Origin: Adiantum capillus-veneris
Lineage: Eukaryota; Streptophyta; Polypodiopsida; Polypodiales; Pteridaceae
NCBI GenBank assembly: GCA_014529385.2
Contig: CM043952.1
Span: 54,578,119-54,642,118 of the forward strand
Direction of reading: 5' to 3'
Length of the DNA stretch: 64,000 nucleotides
Below the pieces are notes generated by a model. It was not told where the DNA came from. It saw nothing but the letters and a program-made list of their open reading frames with translations, and did no database searches. The position numbers and the translations under genes were made by a program. Below are positions 10,548 to 22,396 of the stretch, piece after piece (positions within the stretch are counted from its first letter, which is position 1; the number at the start of each line of letters is the position of its first letter).

Positions 10548-11020
10548 GATAGTTCTAGTCGAGTTGTCACTATAGTGGCTCTCCTCCTTACATTCAGCCT
10601 GCACACCCCACGTGATAGGCTATTTTGACATCCGTTGGGGATTATATTGTACTCAGTAATATACAGCCCTGACTTTTTCCAAAAAAAGAGAGAGAGAGAG
10701 AGAGAGTCTCCTGAACCAACTAACCTTGGCAATGAATAACTGATGATTATACAATGGGGGTAATGGGTTGCATATATACCCACCTTAGTAAATTGCCCTA
10801 CCTAGACTTTGACAAATAAGTAAACTAAACTTAAAAGCCAAAATAAAGAAGTGGATCACATTGGCCAATTCACTTGATGTGCCATAACTTTAATTGGAGC
10901 GCACATGAATAATTAACAAGTTGAAAATAAATAGACTTTCAACCAAAATAGACGAGGGAGAAGATTACCATGTTATTGGGAACTAGAAGATGGGTTGGTC
11001 GCCCCCCCTCCCCCCCCCCC
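10548..11020 (-). repeat. LINE 3' end and E/F-type LTR fragment
   Basis: After the LINE stop, about 130 bases run to an A-rich stretch and (GA)n at 10681-10706. The following sequence matches the promoter part of the E/F LTR family on the minus strand: TATATA-type box at 10771-10778 and TTGCCCTACCTAG at 10793-10805, spaced as in LTR F, the solo LTR and element E. A C-rich run (about 11001-11022) follows. I cannot fix exact LTR ends, so this is called a fragment. Confidence 0.5.
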
Positions 11021-11617
11021 CAAAAAAAGAGAATCTCTATTAGGGAGAATCTTTTTACAAGCACAAGAACAAAGAGTAACCCCTCCATTCTAAATCTCAG
11101 ATTCGATGGTCAGTTCCTTCCCGTGCGGGAAATTCCGAGAGACGACCTCTGAATTCTGTTTCCATCTTACTTGGAGCGTGTAGGTCCATAGATTGTTCTT
11201 GATTCTGTTTTCAAAATCCTTGAGCGTAGACCGAGGCCTCCTTGCTCCTTGAGGGAGTACGTGCAAAAGCACACACGAAACAACTCGTAGAGCGTATTCA
11301 CAATCGGTACCTGTCGCTTCAAGTGCGAAAAAGGGAACTCCGAGCTTTGTCTTCCCGTGAGCACTTGCAGATTCCCGATGGTAGCACTCCTTTGCTCTAG
11401 CGCTGGCAAAACTGGGGGAGTGAGAGAGAGAGAGCTGATTGATTTTATAGGCACCTCGGACCGGCAGGAATAGGCGGTGTGGTGCCGGCAACAATAGTTG
11501 CAGAGGGGGTGCTAGAGGAGAGGGAGGATTGGCGGTAAGTTTGGCCACGCAAAAGAGAGAGAGATCGCACGTTATTTTCAATCCATAGGCCGCGTTGTTC
11601 TTTTTTTTGGAGAGCCT
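11021..11617. other. Unassigned sequence, 597 bp
   Basis: No recognised gene. A minus-strand open frame of 163 codons (11090-11581) exists, but it has no known motif, no supporting splice or promoter signals, and a composition like spacer DNA. A short GA run lies at 11421-11433. It may be more LTR-derived DNA, since it sits between an LTR fragment and a copy of the 327-bp unit. Confidence 0.4.
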
Positions 11618-11730
11618 TCCTTTATTTAATTATTGGTTGCCCACTTATTAAGTCAGTGGCGGACCAATTTGAAAAAAAAAGTGTGAACGTGTTTATAAAC
11701 TCAATAAAACTGAGTGAGCTGAAATCTGAT
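11618..11730 (+). repeat. Partial copy of the 327-bp unit from the window start
   Basis: The segment matches 248-360: CCTT-CTTTATTTAATTATTGG, then TTGCCCA-TTAT-AAG, an A run, GTGTGAA and the start of the next unit. This suggests that the LINE and LTR material at 587-11617 was inserted within an array of the unit, which resumes here. Confidence 0.65.
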
Positions 11731-13217
11731 GCCACATAACACTTCTCAGGTGTCCCTAGATGCAGTTCTCAGGCACAGATGCAATGCAGATACAGATTCC
11801 TCGCTGGAAAGCATCTGCTTTTCTCTGAAAGCACTTAAGAATATTTTGATTTTTAGGAAAAGCTTCTCAGAACCTATCTTTATTCTTGTGCTTGCGTCTT
11901 TACGGGTATTCCTTTTTCCGGTTTGGATTTCCTGCAAGACCAATGGAATATTCCCTTTTCGATGCTCTCGTCACCCATCATGTGATGCATTAGGGTTATC
12001 CACTTCCTCGTCTCTCCCACCGAACTAACAACACAACTCCTTCGCGATGCTTAATATCACCCATCATGACACATCAGAGTTGTCCGTTCCTGACGGCTTT
12101 TATCAATTCTAGTAGATCTACAGTTCCTAACCTTTAAAGTTCAAGTGTATACATTAAAATATCCTTATTTCAATGAATAGAAATTACTTAGAAAAAGAAG
12201 AAAATAGTCCATTTAGCACTATGAGAGCAAGGAAGTATCCATGTGGTGTGTAAGATAAATTATCAACAATGGTAGGACCTTGTAGTAAAATGAAGGCAGA
12301 GAAACAATGCAAATCATACAAAGGAGAGAATTTTCTAAAAAATTATCACCTAGAAGATACAATGGGATGGCGTTGTCCACTAGTGCACTCTTAAGGTAGA
12401 GCTTAGATGGTGATTTGACAACTTAAGATAATAGGGCATACGAGGGGTAGATATCCACATCATAGGATGCTTTGGCTCATTACAATAACCTCTATTTATA
12501 GTATTGAGAAGGGTGGTAGGTTAGTGTATAATGAAGTACATATTCTAGATTACCTTTCATTATTAATGTGGTCCTTTATCCTTTGTTGGTGAAAAACCTT
12601 CCTCCATTTTTTTAATTACCTTCTTTGCATTAGCCATTTACGCAAGATTAAACCATAGCAATATAATCATACTCATCTCTAATCTAATCTAAACATGCTC
12701 ATAAGTGGAAATAGAGAAACCATGGCAAGCATAGGAGAGAATCGTCACCATGAAACACGCTTCAACAAGCTTAGGAGAGCAGCGTCACCATGAAATGTGC
12801 TTTAGCACGCTTGAATGCAAAATTGGTGAAACGGCCGAAACGTTTCACCTTGTAGGTAAATACGCTTGGTTGAAATGTTTTTTTCTATTCAGAGAATTGG
12901 CCCTCCAAAACTTTATTTATTTAATTTTGTATATGTTATTTCAAGGTTAACATAGCATGTGCCTCTGCTTAGCGGCTATTCTTGGTCTTTTTCTTCCTCT
13001 CACTCTTTCATGCATACATCACATGCATTTATTGTAGACACTTGTCATATAGAGGTGAATAAAAAGGGGCACCAAATACTCTCTCATCTCTCATCAGCAT
13101 CATCTTCTTCCTTTCTTTTCACTCTCCTCTTGTCACATTTGACAAGAGAGGCGTGTTAAATCGTAATTGGCACGATATATGATCATATCATGTACCTTTC
13201 TTAAGCTATTGCAAAAA
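11731..13217. other. Unrecognised AT-rich sequence, no gene seen
   Basis: About 1.5 kb without a supported gene. There is a short imperfect duplication around 12740-12820 (GGAGAG, CGTCACCATGAAA and CACGCTT occur twice about 50 bp apart). Small open frames at 11729-12028, 12750-12950 and 12959-13159 have no motifs. This is the apparent pre-insertion flank of LTR F. Confidence 0.5.
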
Positions 13218-13572
13218 TGTAACTTGCAACGGAAGTGATTTATGGTGATAACTTAGGATGAGTGCTTAGTGCGTACTTGAGGGTTCCTTTTGCTTAATGA
13301 GACAAACTAGAGAGTGAAGAGAGAATAATACTATGAGTGAAGGTTTTGTGAGTGATAGAGAGAGAAGAATAACATCAAATGGGGTCCCAAATTCCCCTCC
13401 AAGGGCCCCCATCTCCATTGCTAGAGAGCTATATGCTTTAAATTGCCCAATTGCTGATACAATGGATCTAGATGTTGAGATGGTGATAGGATGTGGCTAT
13501 GGGTGCTTGGATCTGCGAGGCTAAGGGCTGAAAACTGTGAACGCTCGGCTGATTTGACTTGGCTATGGCTGA
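13218..13572 (-). repeat. LTR F, left part
   Basis: This starts TGTAACTTGCAACGG and resembles the start of E-family LTRs (TGTAAGGTGCAGCGG), including GTGCTTAG, TTGAGGGTTCCTTTT and GGGCCCCCATCTC-like stretches. It is split here by element B2 and resumes at 35609. The polypurine-like tract lies beyond its far end (36944), so the parent element is on the minus strand and this would be the terminal part of its 3' LTR. Confidence 0.65.
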
Positions 13573-14189
13573 TGTCACAAACTGGTGATGTGGCTGCCCG
13601 GTACACACACATCCGCCCCGCAATGTAAATGTTGACGTGGTTGTACGGCACCCCCGGAAATTGCGGAATGGATGACAATATGTGGGCATCCCTTGTAATC
13701 TTTAAATATGTGGGCAGGGCTCGGAGCGGTCACTTTTTAGAATGTGTATGATATCACGTGAGTTAACCGGGAGGATTATTAAAAGACCAAAATGTATAAA
13801 AATGTATACATACAGAGGGGGGTGGGGGTTTTTTAGATAGGCTCATAGTGTAAGTATAGTATGTATATTGGGGTATTATTAATTACCTCTTGAACGCACG
13901 TGATATAGGGGTCTTTTGATAAGTGACTGCCCCGGGGGGCAGGGCCTCACAACTCAGAGCATCTGGACGTAGAGTCTGAGAGTGAGCGTCTGCCTGCACT
14001 CTTGTACTTTGAACACAGGTTAATACAAAAAGATATACCGAAAGGGGCGCCAGTCTTTATGGCCAATATCTTTAGGCACGGAACTTCGCCGGGCCAGTGT
14101 CGAATCAATTGTGAACTGTGAACTGTTTTGAAATGATTGTTTGTGGTGTCGTGGTAGATTCTCGACTTGGAGTGTCCAAGTGTGTTACA
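13573..14189 (+). repeat. Element B2 5' LTR
   Basis: This starts TGTCACAAACTGG and ends GTTACA. Compared with the 3' LTR (34979-35603) it lacks about 230 bp, including the (GA)n tract, after GGAATGGATGACA, and it carries an extra 216-bp MITE-like insertion. Shared motif ATACCGAAAGGGGCGCC lies at 14035-14051. Confidence 0.9.
13721..13936. mobile_element. MITE-like insertion in B2 5' LTR
   Basis: This 216-bp segment is absent from the B2 3' LTR. It is flanked by the direct repeat GGGCAGGGC (13712-13720 and 13937-13945) and has imperfect terminal inverted repeats: TCGGAGCGGTCACTT at the left and, reading the other strand, CCGGGGCAGTCACTT at the right. An 8-9 bp target duplication suggests a hAT- or Mutator-type transposase in trans. 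It has no coding capacity. Confidence 0.65.
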
Positions 14190-14190
14190 A

Positions 14191-14202
14191 TGGTATCAGA
14201 GC
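14191..14202 (+). other. Primer-binding site, element B2 (tRNA-iMet)
   Basis: TGGTATCAGAGC follows the LTR after one base. This is the standard plant initiator-Met tRNA complement and fixes the orientation as plus. Confidence 0.9.
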
Positions 14203-14259
14203 ACGGCCAATTTCTCTTCTACGGGAAATTCGATCCCTTTTTTTTTTTCCACGACACTT

Positions 14260-15799
14260 ATGGCTTTAGGCAGAAATTGGTCGACTTCTTTTGCATCGGG
14301 AGATGCAGAAAGAGATCACAACGAAGATTCACGCGAGGAGTATGGCCTGCCTCGGCCTACTCAGGCGGAGCTCGAAGAGATGGAGCATCGACGATTGAGC
14401 GACGATGCAACAAAGATGATGCTTAATTTTGCGAAGGACCCAAAATTTGCAAAATGTATGAGCGAGATCTCTTTCGATGAGGTGCACACACAGTGGCGGC
14501 AGACCACAGAGCCACCCCTCACACCAGCTCTCAAGAAACCTCCTACTCCCAGGATGTACACAGAGCAAGAATTAGAAGGGGTGGTTTTGATGCACGAATT
14601 GCTTTGCTTTTTGACGCGCAAAACAAAGCTAAAAAGCATGACAAAAAGCAGAAAAAAGACGTTGACTTCCCGGGTTATTTGGGTTGTGAGTCTACTTTTG
14701 AATCAACAAGAAAGCAGAAGAAGCATGTTCGATTTTAAGGAGTATCCAGTTCTTCTTTGTCTTCTTCTTCTGACAGTTCTTCTAGCTCATCTGACTCGAG
14801 CGAAGAAGACAGAAAAGGCAAAAAGCGAAGCAAAAAGCAAAGCTTCGGAAAGGGAAAGAAAAAGGCAAAGAAGTCTAAATCTTGCCTCGTGGTTGACAGT
14901 TCTACAGAGGACTTGTCTTCAGACAGATCGAACTCTGATGACAACAGCTTTTACGCAAAGAAGAAGAATTCTTATAAAGCCAATCAGTATGACATTCTGG
15001 AAGACAGAAGCAAGAAAGTGTGAGAGTTTAAGGAAGGTGGACAGTCAATTAAATTTGACACGTTTTCTGGTTATAGAGATGCTTCGAAGGCTTTGTCTTT
15101 TATACAGCAGTTTGACATAGCTTTCTCCGGAGGGCGTTACTTAGAGCACTTTAAGATTCAGAGAGCTGCCTCTTACTCTAAGGGGAATGCTCGAACTTGG
15201 TGGTCCACCCTTCTCCTAAACAAGACAGCGCCAGTTAAATGGTTGAAATTCAAAAGGCTTTTTATTTCTTCTTGGCTGACTCGAGAGTATGAACGCGACA
15301 TACGAATTGCTTGGAACCATCTTCGGATAACCAAGAAGGATATAGTGGACGCTTATTGCGAGATATTCTGGAGCTCTTTTCTACCCGCCTCTTCATTTAA
15401 GAAGATCTCATTCAAGGGATTGAGTGGTTTACCTTGGGTCTTCTTACAGAGATCCGAGATCATTGCTTAGAACAAAAGTAAGCTTCCATTGGGGAGTTGA
15501 TGAGTCATGCAAAACGGGGTTTTGCCATTCACTCTGGCATTCTAACCTACCCCACATATGAGATCATGACGCAAAGAGCCGAACAGACTTCAAAAAATGA
15601 AAGTAGAAAGAGAGAGAGCAACCCAGAACAGAAAGAAAAGGATGCACGACCCAAACTTACTCAAGAGAGGGCTCGCTACATAAAGGAGGGGGAGTGCTTT
15701 GGATGCTGGGAAACTGGGCATATCTCCGCGAAGTGCCCTATAAAGGCACAGAAAGAACAGAATGACAAGGACGACGAGAGGCCAGAGTTTGAGAGCAAC
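14260..15799 (+). pseudogene. Element B2 gag (broken)
   Basis: The start ATG at 14260 lies 57 nt after the primer site and matches the start in B1. The N-terminal part has the motif ATKMMLNFAKDPKFAK, then a lysine-rich part, a long serine and acidic stretch (about 14755-14830), and the gag domain FIQQFDIAFSGG with ARTWWSTLLLNKTAP (about 15090-15270). A CCHC knuckle, CFGCWETGHISAKC, lies at 15694-15735. Frame changes near 14580 and 15420 and stops near 14736, 15021 and 15468 interrupt it. The serine and lysine-rich middle distinguishes the B family from A and C, which have a Q/P/M-rich middle. Confidence 0.85.
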
Positions 15800-18700
15800 T
15801 GAGGATTGTGGAAGAAAAGGCAAGATGAAAACAGGACTGGTTCCAGATTGTGTGGGTACTGATCCCAGCACGATGGACGAGAGTACAGAACTTTGCCGAG
15901 CTTGGGGCAAAGTGAAAGACCAAGAAGCCCCGATCTTCTTTGATGGAGGAGCCAAGGCCAACTTCATTTCACCGGAATTGGCGGCGCAGCTCGAGATCGC
16001 CCAATCGGATGGGACCACTTGCAGAGGCAGTTCTAGCGGCACTCGGCAGGGACGTAGCCATTACACCTGTCATTGGCAAACTTCGGTTGCATTGTCAGGG
16101 GTATTTGGGGCATTAGGACTTTTACATAATGCCTTTGGAAGGTTGTGATGTCCTCTGGGGAATTCCCTGGTACCACAAGAACAACGTCGTGATCGACTAT
16201 CGGGCAAGGAAAGCGACATTGACCACAGAGAAGGGCAGAACCATTGTACTCGATGTAAAACTTAAGGGCAAGTCTGTCCCTATTGTATCGGCTTCGGCCA
16301 TTTCTAAATTAATGAAATCCAGTTTGTTTGTTTACTCCATCTTTTTGAAAGAGTTGAGTGCTGAGGATAGGACAAATATGTCTGAACTTGATAAAGAATG
16401 CCAAGATTTTCTCCACTCTCATGCCGATTGCTTCTCAGAGGGCCTACCAAACGAGTTACCACCTGCTCGTCTTGAAGATCATACCATTGATTTGATACCA
16501 CCGAACCAGCCACCTTACCGTGTGAGCCGAGCCCAGAACGAAGAGATTATGAACCAAGTGAAAGATCTCTTGGAAAGGGTCTTGTCCAGCCTAGTACTTC
16601 ACCGTACTGCTCTCCTATGTTGCTGGTTTTGAAGAAAGACGGATCTTGGAGAATGTGCATCCATTATAGAGCTCTCAACAAAATCACCATCAAGAACAAA
16701 TTTTCGATTCCGAGAATCGGTGATATACTCGACCGACTTTAGGGATCCTCGTGCTTTAGCAGGATCGACTTGAAAAGTGGATATCATCAGATCCGAATCG
16801 CGTCGAGAGACGTCTACAAGATAGCCTTTCGGACGACTTTTAGGTTATTTAAGTTTTTGGTGATGCCTTTTGGCTTAACCAATGCTCCTGCGACATTTAA
16901 CCGGATGATGGACAGGATTTTTAGAGAGTACAGACTATTTGTTAGCACTTTCTTTGACATCATCATTGTTTTCTCCAAGGATGAGGCTGAACATAGAGAC
17001 CATCTGCTTCAAGTCTTTCAGGCATTATGAGATCACAAGTTAGTGATTAATGCGAAGAAAAGTGAATTTTTCCTACCAAAGATACACTTTCTGGGACACA
17101 TTGTCTAAGCAACGGGAGTGCAGATGGATCCGGCCAAGATAGACACTATCCCTGATTGGCCCGATTTGAAGAATGTCCATGAAGTTAGAAGCTTCTTGGG
17201 ATCGTGTTCGTACTACAGGCGGTTCATTAGAAAGTTTGCAGAGGTTGCTTCCCTTTTGCATATCTTGACACAGAAAGGAGTCCCTTTCTCGTGGGGAGCC
17301 ACAGAGGTGACCGACTTTCAGACTTTGAAAGAGAAATTGACTACGAGACCAGTTTTGACTTTGCCGGACTTGCAGAAGTCATTTGAAGTATATTGTGATG
17401 CTTGTGGTCATAGTCTGGGTGAAGTCTTAATGCAAGAAGGCCATGTCATTACCTACGAGAGCCAATTGTTCTTAAGGCCGGAATTGACAACACATATTTA
17501 TGAGAAAGAGCTTTTGGCGGTTATCCATGCTCTTACTCAGTGGCGGCACTACCTACTCAAAGCGGATTTTACTATCTTTGACAAACCATCAGAGTTTACG
17601 CTACTTCTTGTCACAGAAGCAGCTATCGGAAAAGCAGATGCGGTGGGCGAACATCTTGTCACAATTTCACTTCCAGATTGTCCATGTACAAGGACATAAG
17701 AATTTGGTGGCAGATGCTTTGTCTCGGATGCCGTTGGTTCTGGCTATTTCCGCGATACACCATAGGAGCTTCGAGGATATGGTCGATCAGTATGCCACGG
17801 ATACAGATTTTGCAGAGATTTTCACACGGATACGGGATGGAGAGACAGTAGCAGGATATTCCATTCGGGATGGCTACTTGATGAAGAAGACCACGTTGTG
17901 CGTTACACAGCCATTGAGGGAAAAGGTTATGACGGAATGCCATTGTCTGCCTTTTACGGGTCACCGCGGCATTGCTACCATCTTGAAAGGGGTAGAGAAA
18001 TACTTCTTTTGGCCGAGACTCAAGAAGGATGTGGACGAGTTTGTGCGTAGTTGCTTGGTATGCCAGAAGGTCAAGTTTGACAGGCATAAAGCACATGGAT
18101 TGTTACAGCCTTTGCCCATACCCACCCGCCCATGGGAAAGTATTGCAATGGATTTCATTTTTGATCTTCCGAGAACATAGGGTGGTCACGATGGTATCTG
18201 GGCTGTAATCGACAGATTTAGCAAGCAGGCTCATTTCATTCAAGTGAAGAAAACAATCAAGCCGGATCACTTAGCGAGATTGTTTGTGGCCCAGATTTTC
18301 AGATTACATGGCATGCCCGAGACGATTGTCTCTGACAGGGACTTCAGATTTACGAGTTTGTTTTGGAAGGCAATTTGGGAGAACATTGGCACGCGGTTGC
18401 AGTTCTCGTCTCTTTCTACCCGCAGACTGAGGGGCAATCTGAGATTGCCAATTCTGTGGTTTTAGATTTATTGAAGTATTATATCTCGGATCAGAAGGCT
18501 CAATGGGAAAAGTATCTACCTTTGGTGGAATTTGCCTACAACAACATGATACACTCTTCGACGAGGAAGGCGCCATTTGAGATTATTGAAGGTACTGCGA
18601 AGTTTCACCCTTCCTAAGCACGAAAGATAAGATTTTTGAAGCTGATGAGTACACGCGTGACTTAGACACGGCTTTTGCCAAGGTCCGCGAGGCTTTGCAG

Positions 18701-19059
18701 TAATCTCAGGAAAGACAGAAAAAGGAAGCAGATCGCCATCGTCGCGATTTGAAATTGAAGGAGAATGATTGGGTGCTCTTACATTTTGAAAAGGCATGCT
18801 TGAGAAAGAAAAAGGGAAAAGAGAGGCTTTTTCCAAAGCTTAGTATGCGATACTACGGACCTTTCCAGATCTCCGAAAAGATCAATGATGTCTCCTTTCG
18901 ACAGAAACTGTCTTACACTTGGAGGATTCACAATGTATTTCACGTGAGTCTCTTGAAACCTTTTAAAGGTGAGGTGCTCGAAGATGGGGAGCCTGATGAG
19001 CAACCCGAAGTGGAAGAAAACGAGGAGATCCTTGTTCCTGAATAGATTTTGGCACATAA
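15800..19059 (+). pseudogene. Element B2 pol (broken, cut by element C)
   Basis: In order: protease with FFDGGAKANFIS (DGG where DSG or DTG is usual, about 15937), linker, reverse transcriptase with [21 protein letters not shown] and FFDIIIVFSK (FFDI instead of FFDD, about 16951), RNase H with CDACGHSLGEVL and YEKELLAVIHAL, H2C2 finger, integrase core (MDFIFDL near 18153, VSDRDFRFTS near 18330) and GPY/F module (about 18840). The frame changes several times (about 16610, 17030-17110, 17570, 18420) and has stops. It ends within the chromodomain at 19059, where element C begins; the missing part is at 34225-34380. Confidence 0.88.
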
Positions 19060-20536
19060 TGTCACCAGCTTGTGACTACTATCTATCCTTTTTGTTGATT
19101 TCTTTCTTATTATCTATTTACTTTCACTTTTTGGAAACACCCCTCGGGAAATCTAACTGCCCTGCATTGCATAGCTAGTGTGGAACTGTCCAGAGGGAGT
19201 CCAGGCTTGAGGGCAAGAGAGCACTAAGGTTGGACAAAGACTATGGTTAGCCAAAGTGGGGTCATTGACTAGCCAAAGTGGAATCCTTTGCTACAGAGGC
19301 TACATTTCAATTCTGGGTGTGGCCACAGTGTACAAAGAGGGTCGGATGACCTAGAAGATACAATGGCAGCATCTCCTAAAATTTAGGGAACTGCTATTTT
19401 GGGACCTGAAAATGTGTTGACGTCATTACCTCCAGAATGACAAAGGGAACATTTTCTTACTCTGCCGTGAAGTCAACTGGGCAACCGGTTGGGATATTTT
19501 TAGACGGCAACCCCGAAACGAGAAAATGCTTATAAATGTGCCAAGTGGCACATTTTGGTGCAGTTTCTAATGCAAGAGAGAGTTGGCGCTGAATTTTAAG
19601 CTGGGAGAGGCTCATTTGCAGCTTTTGTCACAGGTTAAGAGCTATGGAGTGCTTGCTTTCCCTCTTATGCACAGTGCGGTGCCAGGAGTGATGCCCTGCA
19701 CGCTACGCACTGCCCTCTCTCTCCCCTTTGGCAGTATGTTATGCCCCACTAGTGGGCTCTTCATTTGACCAATGTACAGTTGTGTGGGTTCATGCGCGAT
19801 TGCCGAGGCAAGAGCCTCTTGCACAGGTACTGGATTAGCTAGCGGCTAATCCCCCCGTAGGTACAGGTGAATTCGGAGAGGTTTCACACCAGAAATCTCG
19901 TCCGATTCAAAGGGCAAGTAGCCCTACAGGTGCGGGAGCTCGAGGGCTTGCTACGGATGCGACCGGCACGCGAAACGGAGCCCAAAGCAGTAAATTACAG
20001 CCTGCTGTGTATTTTTGCAGGTTTAGGGTTTTGGCCCTAAACGGACCCTAATACCCCCAGGAGGTTCGGGGACGCAAGGGGACCGCTGTACAGGCGATCT
20101 GGCGCATTTTCAGGGCTGAAAACAGAGAATTCAGCGTGCTGCAGATTCTCGCCAGGTTTTGCAAAGTGCCCGTATGCGTCGGGAAAGTCGGCCAATGCGT
20201 GGGAATATTGACTGTGAAGGGTTCTAGTACAGTTATGTTGCCGAAATCGGGCTGGAACAGTGGAAATTCAGCTGAGTTTGTGCGGGGCAGCTTGTAGGGA
20301 ACCACAACGTTTATTCCCTCTTTTGAACAATAAAGAAATACCGAAAAGGGCGCCTAAGTTAGGGGCCAATCTGGTGTCCGTCTACTCATACAGGTGCAAT
20401 CTAGCAGCCTGTATCCCTCTCCCCTTTGTTGTGTCTTGAAAGTACAGGTAAAATGGACGACTAATAATGGGTGAAAGCTAAATCAAGGTTTGAAGTAAAG
20501 TCTACCGCCCTTTTTGGATTGAACAGGCCGGTTTCA
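19060..20536 (+). repeat. Element C 5' LTR
   Basis: This starts TGTCACCAGC and ends GGTTTCA directly before the primer site. AATAAA at 20329-20334 precedes the shared motif at 20338-20354 (one base different). It has nearly the same sequence as 32747-34224. Middle stretches resemble the element A LTR (CTCCTAAAATTTAGGGAACTG, TTATGCCCCACTAGTGGGCT), showing common ancestry of the A and C LTRs. Confidence 0.95.
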
Positions 20537-20553
20537 TGGTTCCATCGACGGGA
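20537..20553 (+). other. Primer-binding site, element C (tRNA-Glu-like)
   Basis: The same 17 bases, TGGTTCCATCGACGGGA, as in element A directly follow the LTR. The next bases CT extend the match to the tRNA-Glu complement as I remember it. Confidence 0.6.
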
Positions 20554-20644
20554 CTAAATCACTTTTTCCCATAGAAGTGAGCCTTGGTCAGTTTTGGACT
20601 TGAAGACACAGGGGATCATAGACCAGACACAGGGAATTGCAATT

Positions 20645-22396
20645 ATGGCTGACAGACCAGATGATGTGACTGAAGAGGTTTCCTCTTCACAGGGTCAACA
20701 GACACATGAAGTGGGTGAGTCGTCAAGACCACCACAGACAGATGACGATATATTCAGGACCCAGTTGGCTACTGCTGTGGCTATGTTTACACAAGTAATG
20801 CAGAATCCGAGGTTTTTGGCCTTTCTGCAACCTCCTGTTCCGTCTCAGCAAGTTGGGTCACTGGATCATATTCAAAAGCCTGTTAAGGCTCGAGAACAGG
20901 TGATTCATACCGCACAGTCAATGGAAACACCTGTACACTTGACGGAAAACATGCAGTCTCCACAACCTATGCCTAAGGTGCAAGAACAGGTGGCTGAGAT
21001 GCCAGTCTTTCAAGCTGTACCAGTTCAGCCCGCCACCTTTCAGCAGCCTATAGCTGGTTCTAATGGGCAGGGAAGCAACCTACAGGCTATGCAACAGGTC
21101 TTCCCACCACCTTCATTACACCCTGGCTATTTTGGAGGTGGATCCGTATTCCAGAGCATGGCTGGTCATGCACCTGGAAATCAGTTTTATACGCCAGGAA
21201 CAATGTTTGGGGGTGCTCAAACGATGATGCCTAACCCCATGTATGGTGTCACGGGTATGCTACCAGGTTTCAGAGCACTCAGGGCCAATTTGGGATGCCA
21301 CAAGCAAATTTTGGTATGGCTGGAATTACAAATCAGCAGCCAAATATGGCGTTTCCAGGTCAAGTTAATAGCGGCCAAGGAACACAAATGAACCCTAATA
21401 GTGTTCCCATGTTTCAGTCACTTCCAGATGACAATTTAACGCCGCTGGAGAGGCCAACTCCGTACAAAGAAGGTGGCGAAGGTGTGTCTTTCACAACCTT
21501 TACAGGGTTTGATGACAGGAAGAAGGCTCTCTCATTCCTCCAGCAGTTTGACAAGGCCTATGCAGGGGGAAACTTTACAGAGGCTTCAAAGGTCCGCAAG
21601 GCAGCCACTTTCTTGACAGGGAATGCGGGACAATGGTGGACAACTTTATTGCTTCAAGGGCAAGCTCCGTCCACATGGATTTACTTCAAGCAGATTTTTG
21701 CAGCAGCATAGTTATCTGATGACTTTGAAGGAGATGTCATGACAGAATGGCACCAGCTAAATGCTGCCACTTGTAGAAATCTGGATGATTACAATCGGAA
21801 GTTTTGGAAAGCTCTACTTCCAGTAACTTCCTATAGGTTTGTGCCATTGACAGAACAGATTGAAAAATACTGTTGTGGCCTACCTAAAGGATTGAGAAAA
21901 TATTGCACGAAGACAAAAGTCACTACTTTGACGCAGCTCATCGAGGTAGCAAACACTGGTAATGGTTTGCTCAAGGGAGAAGATTGTGAATTTAACACTG
22001 GCGTCAAGGTAGGATCAGGCAGGAAAAATTCAGCCAAGAAGCACGTTCCCAATGAGGCTCCTATAGGGACTCAGGAGTCAGCCAACGCAGGGAAAGACAA
22101 AGCTACGGCTGAATCAGAAAAAGGACCAGCAAAGAAATGGAAAAGACGTTTTCCTCGCAAGTCAGAAGAGCAAAAGAAGGTCCTGAGGACAGAGAACAAA
22201 TGCTTTATATGTGAGCAGCCTGGCCACATTGCTTACAATTGTCCTACAAAGAAAAGGCCAGCTGATTCTGATGACAAGGAAGACAAGAAAGGAAAGAAGC
22301 CCATGGCTGGTCTAGTGCCAGATATGGTGGGCGACAAGCCAAATTCAGATGCAAGTGAGCTTTGCAGAGCATGGGGAAAGGTCAGGGATCAAACAG
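20645..22396 (+). pseudogene. Element C gag and start of protease (nearly intact)
   Basis: The ATG at 20645 opens a gag of the same plan as element A: acidic, serine-rich start, a Q/P/M-rich middle, the gag domain (FLQQFDKAYAGGNFTEASK, about 21535) and a CCHC knuckle CFICEQPGHIAYNC (about 22201-22242). A frameshift at about 21285 and a TAG at 21709-21711, where A has TGG, break it. The frame runs on without a stop through the knuckle into the start of protease ([15 protein letters not shown]), where B1 is inserted; protease continues at 28903. No stop separates gag from pol, so a single gag-pol reading frame is likely in this family. Confidence 0.88.

Noticed and set aside
11090..11581. 163-codon minus-strand open frame
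   Set aside because: No domain, no homologous copy in the window, no splice or promoter support; composition like spacer.
13721..13936. Second promoter copy or LTR remnant inside the B2 5' LTR
   Set aside because: Terminal inverted repeats and 9-bp flanks fit a MITE-like insertion better.
19583..19824. Pair of frames in the C LTR (and 33271-33512)
   Set aside because: Identical in both LTRs and overlapping on opposite strands; non-coding LTR.
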